From Candidatus Omnitrophota bacterium (GTDB lineage: Bacteria; Hinthialibacterota; Hinthialibacteria; Hinthialibacterales; JAKPRU01): a DNA stretch of 5,494 nt. Positions within the stretch are counted from its first letter, which is position 1; every line of letters starts with the position of its first letter. Positions 1 to 5,494 of the stretch are shown here, in pieces. Under the pieces are notes generated by a model that was given only the letters and a program-made list of their open reading frames with translations, searched no databases and had not been told where the DNA came from. The stretch spans positions 1 through 5,494 of the forward strand of contig JAKPRU010000864.1 in assembly GCA_029557025.1 (NCBI GenBank), given 5' to 3'. The translations under genes were made by a program, and so were the position numbers.

Positions 1-2013
1 CTCCGCCCCCCTCCCGTCGAAGATTCAAGGCCCGTCGCCATTCTGAAGGACGAATTCCTGCAACTGCGATTGCCCCTCTATGGAGCGCTGACATTAGTCG
101 ATTTAACCCTGCAACACACCGCCGGCTCTATAATACAAGACGCTACAGACCGAAGACTCTTTACCATTTACGACGGAACTAAGGAAATACCTTCCAGTGA
201 ATTCCTTGTCTCGGACCTGGGCGATCCGGACCGGCCGGATTCAAGCCCAATTCCTCTTCGCGCTGAAACAAAGACCTTTTCCGTCGTCCTTGTCTGTTCA
301 TCTGGAGCCGACACGGGAATTACAATGCACTTGGAGATCGAGAACAAGTCAGACACCAGCCGGGAAATCCGAGTAGTGTTCCCCGAGTTGCGCGCTCTAA
401 AGATTTCCGAGTCCTTAAATGAGAACTACTACTGCTTTCCCGGTCGCTCTTCCATGATCTCCATGCAACCCGTCAATATCGCGCAAGATTATGGCGGCTG
501 CTTTCCGCTGCAATTCCTGGACATGTATTCTCCACAGAAAGGCGGGCTATGCGTATATACCCAGGATCGAGATCTGAACGAGAAAACATATCATTTGACT
601 AAAAATCCGGTCGGGATTGGCATTGGAATTGAATATGGGAAGTCCGTTCCGATCACACTCAATCCACACGAGCGATGGGTGTCGCCGCCGACTGTATTTC
701 GCGGACATCCGGGAGATTGGCATGATGCCCTGGACTTCTATTCCGACTGGGCACACAGTTGGCGAATTTCGCAGCCGCAGTCCCGCGCGTGGATGCGGAA
801 CATCTGGATTTGCCGACGGGATTACCCGTTAGGCGGAACCGGATATCTATTCGATGAGACACAAAACCAATACACCTTTTCCGATCTGATCGAAGAAGCG
901 CAAGCATGTTTCGGCGGGATCGACCTCATCGATATTTCCGGCTGGGCGTATTCCGAACGGTATGGTCGAGTCGGCGACTACGATTGCACCGAACTGGGCG
1001 GCAAAGAGAGCCTGCGCTCCGCAATCGTTTCCGCCCACAAACAGGGTATTTATACCGGCCTCTACCTGGAGGGATACCTGGTAGATGAAAGAAGTCGCCT
1101 GGCGCAACAGGTGGGTAACCGCTGGCAAATTACTCGCGCCGATGGTCAACCAGCGTTCTGGACTGGCAACCGCGAAATGTTCTTCTGCCCCGCTGTCCCT
1201 GAATGGCAAGATCTTTTCAGCCGGACATATCAACGAGTAGCCGAAGAAACAGGCGCTCATGCACTTTATGTCGATGAGTTCGGATTTGCGGACCGCGGCA
1301 AGGCCTGCTACAGCACACAGCACGACCACCCTCCCGGTCAGTCACCACTGATCGGTGAGGATGCCATGCTCCGGGCAATCCGCCGGGCTTTGGACCGGTC
1401 CCATCCGGAAACGGCTATTTATACCGAAGAGGTTCCGTGCGATCTGACCTCCCAATGGGTTGACGCCGCATTCTGTTATGGGATGTACTCCTCCGGCGAG
1501 AATAGTCACCCCACAAAAATTAACCTGGCGCGTTATACATTTCCGGAATTGAAAATCATCGAGCTCTTTGTTCCCGGAATCTACCCGCGCGCTGCCAGCG
1601 AAGAAGATGCCAAACTGGCCTTCTTCCATGGTCACGCGATCTGGTTGAAAGGACGGGCCGCATCCTGGTACAGCGCTGCATTTCGGGCCTTCGTCCGCAA
1701 ATCCCACGTCATTCAAAAAACATATTCCGAGATATTCGCCTCAGACGACTGCACAGCCCTCGTTCCCACTATGGCCGATAACGTCTATTCCAATCGCTTC
1801 CATCATGGCGATCGAGTTATTTATACTCTATACAATGCCGGCTATTCCTCCGTGGACGGCCCTCTAATTGCCGTGCCTGACAAAGAAAATCGAGCGATCG
1901 TTGATCTATGGAATGATACGCCGCCGAAAGTCACCGTAGAGGGTGAGGAGGCTGTCATTCACGGGTCACTGGAACCGCATGGAATCGGCTGTGTGTTGAT
2001 CGCTCCGAAATAG
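1..2013 (+). CDS. DUF6259-like putative glycoside hydrolase, 5' end outside window
   Basis: The reading frame is open from base 1 to the TAG at 2011-2013, giving 670 visible residues. The TTG at 70 is the first start-like codon, but 23 in-frame residues precede it without a stop and no Shine-Dalgarno is seen, so the true start lies upstream. A proline-rich stretch (residues 3-5) just before the first beta-strands suggests that only a leader or linker is missing. Residues 14-230 read as a beta-sandwich. FRGHPGDWHDALDFY (233-247) resembles the motif that opens the barrel in DUF6259 proteins. Barrel strands include LIDISGW (309-315), YTGLYLEGY (351-359) and ALYVDEFGF (421-429). YTEEVPCD follows at 474-481, and a small beta-domain ends the protein. 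By analogy with GH101-type barrels, D425 is a candidate nucleophile and E476 or E477 a candidate acid/base; this is inference. Activity and substrate are unknown. Whether it is exported cannot be seen. The next gene lies 203 bases downstream on the same strand. Confidence 0.85.
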   Translation, partial: LRPPPVEDSRPVAILKDEFLQLRLPLYGALTLVDLTLQHTAGSIIQDATDRRLFTIYDGTKEIPSSEFLVSDLGDPDRPDSSPIPLRAETKTFSVVLVCSSGADTGITMHLEIENKSDTSREIRVVFPELRALKISESLNENYYCFPGRSSMISMQPVNIAQDYGGCFPLQFLDMYSPQKGGLCVYTQDRDLNEKTYHLTKNPVGIGIGIEYGKSVPITLNPHERWVSPPTVFRGHPGDWHDALDFYSDWAHSWRISQPQSRAWMRNIWICRRDYPLGGTGYLFDETQNQYTFSDLIEEAQACFGGIDLIDISGWAYSERYGRVGDYDCTELGGKESLRSAIVSAHKQGIYTGLYLEGYLVDERSRLAQQVGNRWQITRADGQPAFWTGNREMFFCPAVPEWQDLFSRTYQRVAEETGAHALYVDEFGFADRGKACYSTQHDHPPGQSPLIGEDAMLRAIRRALDRSHPETAIYTEEVPCDLTSQWVDAAFCYGMYSSGENSHPTKINLARYTFPELKIIELFVPGIYPRAASEEDAKLAFFHGHAIWLKGRAASWYSAAFRAFVRKSHVIQKTYSEIFASDDCTALVPTMADNVYSNRFHHGDRVIYTLYNAGYSSVDGPLIAVPDKENRAIVDLWNDTPPKVTVEGEEAVIHGSLEPHGIGCVLIAPK

Positions 2014-2039
2014 CGCTGGTACGCAGAGGCTCAAATATG

Positions 2040-2045
2040 TATAAT
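2040..2045 (+). promoter_or_regulatory. possible -10 element (TATAAT) upstream of the 839-residue enzyme gene
   Basis: A perfect TATAAT lies 27 bases after the stop codon of the upstream gene, in a non-coding gap. The expected -35 position (about 2016-2022, CTGGTAC) matches TTGACA poorly. A TG directly precedes the hexamer, but without the one-base spacer of a true extended -10. If used, transcription would start near 2052 and give a leader of about 165 bases. One AT-rich hexamer can easily occur by chance, so this is only a candidate that the second gene has its own promoter. Confidence 0.25.
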
Positions 2046-2049
2046 GATT

Positions 2050-2064
2050 TTCCGTGGACCGGAA
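2050..2064 (+). other. short perfect inverted repeat (5-bp stem) in the intergenic gap
   Basis: TTCCG at 2050-2054 pairs with CGGAA at 2060-2064 around the five-base loop TGGAC. It sits just downstream of the TATAAT at 2040-2045 and spans the predicted start site. There is no T-run after it, so it is not a typical intrinsic terminator. It could be an operator half-site pair or a 5' leader hairpin, or it could be chance, as the stem is short. Confidence 0.2.
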
Positions 2065-2201
2065 CCCTGTGTGTCACTCTTCTCCATCACGCTTCGAGGA
2101 GACGATCGAGTTGAAGGCGTCTTCGCATAGTATCGGTATCTTACCTGTGTCTTTTCACGGTCGCTGAGTTGCCGACACTATTCGATTACATAACATCCAT
2201 T

Positions 2202-2206
2202 GGAGG
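2202..2206 (+). promoter_or_regulatory. Shine-Dalgarno GGAGG that fixes the start at 2217
   Basis: GGAGG ends ten bases before the ATG at 2217. It decides the start. An earlier in-frame TTG at 2169 would add 16 residues, but it has no ribosome binding site and would push the hydrophobic signal-peptide core away from the N-terminus. Starting at 2217 gives a normal basic n-region (MRIR) followed directly by the hydrophobic stretch. Confidence 0.8.
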
Positions 2207-2216
2207 ACCGTACATT

Positions 2217-4736
2217 ATGAGAATACGACTTATTCTTTTTCCTGTATTGTTCCATATCATCGGGACAAGCTATGCGGAAGTCTGCCCGGTCGGAAACAAT
2301 TTCCTCCAAAGGGACATCGTTATCGACCGGGGAATTATCCGAACAACCGCTATCAGGAATCTCCTTGCCGACCGTGTTATCCCTGTCACCGGTGAGGAAT
2401 TCGTTCTTTCAATTGCCGGCCTTCCCGAACTGAAATCCTCTGACTTCCACTGTAATCCCATGGGGACCGCAGCCATTTCCACAGGACCCCATGGTGTACT
2501 CAGCGGTTGGGTGGGATTGATGTGTGATGCCTGCCTTCTTTCGGCAACAATTTCATACAATCCTGAAACGAGCACGCCATACCTGCGGAAGAAAGTCACA
2601 ATCACAAACAATTCGAATCGCGCTCGTGTCCTCCGCCGGTTGGAAGTCGAACATCTTACCCTTGACGGTGAGCCGTTAGATTACTCCGCGAATCCGCAAT
2701 TCCCATCCCTGACGGACTATGGTCAACCTGTTCTCTACGATTCCGTCTGGACCGGCCTTGAGCATCCCGCCGCAAACACCGCGGTCGATCAATCGGGTAC
2801 TCTTTTCCTGCGCCAACATCCGGGCATTGAGCTGAAACCGGGACAATCCTATACATCCTACCCGGCGGTTATGGGGGCGGCCGCCCGCGGCGAAGCAAGG
2901 GATGCCTTCGAGACTTATGTAGAACATGTAATAAAATACTACTCCGGACCACCGAGAGTATTTTTCTGGTGGAACGGATTTCGTGTAATCAAACCGCCTG
3001 ACCGTCTCTCGCAAGGCCTTGCTATGGCCCAATATCTTGTAGATAAATTGGAGAGACCGTATGGGAAGGTCTTTGACGCTTTCAGTTATGATGCCGGATT
3101 CGATATGTATCGGCCCGAGGGGCTGTGGGTTCCTAATGAAGAGAATATATGGGATGAAACCCTTCGCATACTGAAAGGCAGTCCGACCGGACTGGGATTC
3201 TGGGCTTCGTTTTCCTGCGTCTTCGACACAAGCACACATGATTGGGGAAAGATTCAGGGCTTCGGTCTGCAACACGCGAAAGCCTACTGCCTGGCAGAGC
3301 CGATTTACCATGGTGCCGCAAAAACGCGCCTGCTGGAGATTGTCCGGAAATACGATATGCGTGTCATTTCCTTCGACGGAATGTATTTAGGACAGGGCTA
3401 CGGGTGTAATACTCCCAGCCACGGCCATTGGGTTTCTGACGGGCCGGATGCGGGCAAATACGGAACCGAGGCGGTAGTCAACGCCGAGTTAGACATTTTC
3501 CACGCAATAAGAGAGATTCAGCCGGAAATCAATATCGACTTCTTTGTCTGCGGTGAGTGGGTCAGTCCCTGGTGGCTGACCGTCGTGGATGGAGTCCACA
3601 GCGTTCCCGGAGACACCGTCGGTACGCACATCATTTCCCCGGTTCTCCGCGATGAATTGATTACCGCGCGCGATATCCAGTGTTTCGAACTGCATCGGAA
3701 TCAGCGAAGGCCGTTCCCGCTCTGGGCCGAGGATCTATATGGATTCCAAGTCCGAAAAGACCATCTCATTGACGGCGTTACGGCAGTTAACGAAGACTAC
3801 ACGGAAAAATGGGAAAACGAGTATGTCCTCGGGCTTGCGGGGCGCGGAACGATTACCAGTTTCATTGCCTGCTCGGATCTTCCGCTCCTGGGAACAACCG
3901 CAACCGGCATGAGATTCCTCGCGGATGTCCATCGCTGGGTCTGTCACAATCGCGAAATCTACCGCCACACGCGCTGGATACTTGGCGATCCCAATAAGGC
4001 CGAGGTGTGCGGATACGCCCATGGCAATCGGGATAACCGTTCTCTGGTCGCGATTCATAACCCTTCAATTGAAACACGCGAAGTGTCTCTGGAAATCAAT
4101 TCAGAGCTGGATCTGAAAAACACGGGGAAACCGTTTGTCGTTAATATGATCTATCCGCATCGGTATCATGTAGCCGATGCGGCATGGAATGAGAGCGTTG
4201 CATTTCCGATTTATGGCTACGAGGTAATCCTTCTGGACATTCGCCGGGAACCTGTGTCGATGAAACCGTTTCCCAATCTTGTGGAAAGCCTTCTCACAGA
4301 ACCAGGAGTACAGGTATCGCCACCCTCCCTGCAATCCGGCAAGATCGCCGTGGCGGCAACGGTAAATATTCCAGAGTCTCACGCGAGCAGTAATCTGCTT
4401 GTCTATCTCCGTCCGTCATCAACAGTACACTATGGGATCACGGCGACTATTAACGGAGAGGAAACTTCCGCTACGATTCGTTCACGGTCAAGAAGGGAGC
4501 GGGAGGAAGCATGGTTTCAGGTTCCTTTAGTGGCCGGAGCAAACCGCATCAGAATTGAGTTGTCGGCAGGCGATCAGAATCAAATCGGTTCCTGGATTTG
4601 CTCCACGCTTCCCGCGCCGCCGGAAATCAATCTTCCGGAATCGGAAGAACCTCTGTTCCCCATACTGCCTCCCGACTATAGAAGACAATACTGGCCCGTG
4701 CATCCGCTTGAGGCCGTCGGGACAGGAAAGCCATAG
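2217..4736 (+). CDS. secreted GH36/clan GH-D-like putative glycoside hydrolase
   Basis: This complete 839-residue protein starts at an ATG with a good Shine-Dalgarno. Residues 1-20 form a signal peptide: a basic MRIR, a hydrophobic core, and SYA before a probable cleavage after A20. Residues 24-240 look like the beta-sandwich that precedes the barrel in melibiase-like enzymes (EFVLSIAG, repeated beta-strands). The barrel begins near FFWWNGFRV (249-257) and includes FSYDAGFD (289-296), YCLAEP (357-362), VISFDGMYL (383-391) and CGEWVSPWWLTVVDG (445-459), followed by VPGD (463-466). The order 'CLA.P, then FDG, then SPWWL' resembles uncharacterised GH36-like proteins, some labelled 'enterotoxin' in databases. 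D387 is the candidate nucleophile; D458 or D466 is a candidate acid/base (inference). Beta-sandwich regions follow at about 590-675 and 695-800, then a proline-rich tail. A CxxC (C103, C106) and about a dozen other cysteines fit an exported, disulfide-bonded protein. Substrate unknown. Confidence 0.85.
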   Translation: MRIRLILFPVLFHIIGTSYAEVCPVGNNFLQRDIVIDRGIIRTTAIRNLLADRVIPVTGEEFVLSIAGLPELKSSDFHCNPMGTAAISTGPHGVLSGWVGLMCDACLLSATISYNPETSTPYLRKKVTITNNSNRARVLRRLEVEHLTLDGEPLDYSANPQFPSLTDYGQPVLYDSVWTGLEHPAANTAVDQSGTLFLRQHPGIELKPGQSYTSYPAVMGAAARGEARDAFETYVEHVIKYYSGPPRVFFWWNGFRVIKPPDRLSQGLAMAQYLVDKLERPYGKVFDAFSYDAGFDMYRPEGLWVPNEENIWDETLRILKGSPTGLGFWASFSCVFDTSTHDWGKIQGFGLQHAKAYCLAEPIYHGAAKTRLLEIVRKYDMRVISFDGMYLGQGYGCNTPSHGHWVSDGPDAGKYGTEAVVNAELDIFHAIREIQPEINIDFFVCGEWVSPWWLTVVDGVHSVPGDTVGTHIISPVLRDELITARDIQCFELHRNQRRPFPLWAEDLYGFQVRKDHLIDGVTAVNEDYTEKWENEYVLGLAGRGTITSFIACSDLPLLGTTATGMRFLADVHRWVCHNREIYRHTRWILGDPNKAEVCGYAHGNRDNRSLVAIHNPSIETREVSLEINSELDLKNTGKPFVVNMIYPHRYHVADAAWNESVAFPIYGYEVILLDIRREPVSMKPFPNLVESLLTEPGVQVSPPSLQSGKIAVAATVNIPESHASSNLLVYLRPSSTVHYGITATINGEETSATIRSRSRREREEAWFQVPLVAGANRIRIELSAGDQNQIGSWICSTLPAPPEINLPESEEPLFPILPPDYRRQYWPVHPLEAVGTGKP

Positions 4737-4830
4737 CAGCCTGTGGTCAAAGTGACGGAGAGATTGTACGTGTGCTGAATGGAACACTCATACCTTCCTT
4801 GCCGGATCATGTCAGATCAATTACACAATA
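4737..4830. other. convergent intergenic gap, no clear terminator
   Basis: These 94 bases separate the 3' ends of two genes that point at each other, so a bidirectional terminator would be expected. The best pairing is GTGT (4770-4773) with ACAC (4784-4787) around a ten-base loop, followed by a pyrimidine-rich CCTTCCTT. That is too weak to call. A GATC pair at 4805-4808 and 4815-4818 gives only a four-base stem. Termination may be Rho-dependent or lie inside the coding sequences. Confidence 0.4.
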
Positions 4831-5494
4831 CTATTGAATGAATTCGAAGGCGAATACGTCGGCTTTGATTATTTCAAATTCAACCTGGATGTGTTTACCG
4901 GCGGCGGAGAGATCGCCTTTGCACCAGTGAACCGGGGCGCGTAAAGAGTCCACGGTAATCGGTTCGCAATCCGAAAAGGTCAGGCCCGGAAGGGCTTGGC
5001 CGGTGTCGGCATCGATTATCTGTGCCCGTAATTGTCCGGCGGATGCGTTGACATTTACCTGTAACGTGTTGGCCGGTTCAGTCAGCGCAATCGGGACGGT
5101 TTTCAGTGTACCGGATTCTGTACCGACTGCGCGTCGGGCAACGTAACGGTCCAGAGGCATTGTGACCAGACCGATCTGCCGTTCGTCAAAGCGGTTGATT
5201 TTGTGACCTTGTTTATATCCGCCGTAATAGAGATAGACTTCATCGCCGACGATCAGCTGGTCATCAATCCATGCGTGGGCGTGATCCCAGGCGGCGGGAT
5301 TATCATCCGGTTCGAAGAACTTGGTTCGGTCCCTCACCCAGGTTCGTCCGTCGCGGCTCCAGGCAAGGGAAGTGTGTGCGCGTCCGAAACTGCCTTCTTC
5401 GGTTCCGGAGGCCCGGAGGTCGTCGCGAAGGATCTTGACCATACCGATCAGCAACGAGCCTCGTGCCAGGTAGCCATCCATCGCGTAGAATTGG
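4831..5494 (-). CDS. C-terminal part of a beta-propeller (GH32/GH43-like) protein with beta-sandwich tail, 5' end outside window
   Basis: The minus-strand frame is open from the window edge to the TAG at 4833-4831, giving 220 visible residues. An ATG at 5481 is in frame, but four open codons precede it and no ribosome binding site is visible, so it is probably an internal Met. SLAWSRDGRTW (42-52) is the Asp-box-like strand typical of five-bladed propeller glycosidases and related proteins. A WD pair follows at 69-70, then GDEVYLYYGGYKQGH (83-97), and IGLVTM (107-112) closes the propeller. Residues about 130-220 form a separate beta-sandwich with the DCEPI (175-179) motif. This layout matches uncharacterised proteins often annotated as glycosyl hydrolase family 32-like or sialidase-like in Planctomycetes and Verrucomicrobia. 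Catalytic residues of such propellers normally lie in the missing N-terminal blades, so activity cannot be judged. It is convergent with the preceding gene and so belongs to another transcript. Confidence 0.8.
   Translation of the reverse strand, partial: QFYAMDGYLARGSLLIGMVKILRDDLRASGTEEGSFGRAHTSLAWSRDGRTWVRDRTKFFEPDDNPAAWDHAHAWIDDQLIVGDEVYLYYGGYKQGHKINRFDERQIGLVTMPLDRYVARRAVGTESGTLKTVPIALTEPANTLQVNVNASAGQLRAQIIDADTGQALPGLTFSDCEPITVDSLRAPVHWCKGDLSAAGKHIQVEFEIIKADVFAFEFIQ

Noticed and set aside
847..1329. 160-residue open frame on the minus strand
   Set aside because: It lies wholly inside the DUF6259-like gene, antisense. It shows no recognisable domain and no ribosome binding site, while the plus-strand frame has clear family motifs there.
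2169..2196. Promoter-like TTGCCG, 16 bases, TAACAT
   Set aside because: Both hexamers match only four of six bases, and the start site would fall on the Shine-Dalgarno, leaving too short a leader.
2217..2285. Possible lipoprotein signal with C23 as the lipidated cysteine
   Set aside because: The residues before C23 are A-E-V, which do not fit a lipobox. SYA before E21 fits signal peptidase I better.
2875..2886. 12-base perfect palindrome GGGCGGCCGCCC
   Set aside because: It falls in codons for a Gly-Ala-Ala-Ala-Arg stretch of a well-supported gene. GC-rich alanine codons produce this by chance, and no second copy was seen.
2676..3311. 211-residue open frame on the minus strand
   Set aside because: It is antisense to the barrel of the secreted enzyme. 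Its composition is shadow-like and no motif is recognised.
4631..4648. Perfect 7-bp stem with a 4-base loop (TCTTCCG / CGGAAGA)
   Set aside because: It lies within the 3' end of the secreted enzyme's gene, encoding the proline- and glutamate-rich tail. It has no T-run and is about 90 bases before the stop, so a terminator role is unsupported.

Overview
The window carries three protein-coding genes and no RNA genes, mobile elements, CRISPR arrays or integrases that I can see. All three look like carbohydrate-active or carbohydrate-binding proteins of poorly characterised families. Base composition is roughly balanced with a slight G+C excess (judged by eye). These protein types (a DUF6259-like glycosidase, a melibiase-like secreted enzyme, and a propeller protein ending in a beta-sandwich) are most typical of glycan-degrading environmental bacteria such as Planctomycetes, Verrucomicrobia, Lentisphaerae or candidate phyla near them. 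That assignment comes from remembered family resemblance and is only an inference. No marker gene fixes the taxon.

Layout: (1) bases 1-2013, plus strand: the 3' part of a gene running in from outside the window. It encodes a DUF6259-like (beta/alpha)8-barrel putative glycoside hydrolase, 670 residues visible. (2) bases 2014-2216: a 203-base gap with a perfect TATAAT, a small hairpin and, at its end, a strong Shine-Dalgarno. (3) bases 2217-4736, plus strand: a complete 839-residue exported protein with a signal peptide, an N-terminal beta-sandwich, a GH36/clan GH-D-like barrel and C-terminal beta-sandwich domains. (4) bases 4737-4830: a short convergent gap without a convincing terminator. (5) bases 4831-5494, minus strand: the C-terminal part of a beta-propeller protein of the GH32/GH43-like type, whose 5' end lies beyond the window.

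Together the genes suggest part of a glycan-degradation locus: two different retaining-type barrel enzymes encoded in tandem, facing a propeller-type hydrolase or glycan-handling protein. The substrate cannot be read from the sequence. No transporter, sulfatase, regulator or SusC/D pair lies within the window. I found no clear new defence, mobile or RNA-based system here; the interest lies in the two divergent enzyme families and their pairing.
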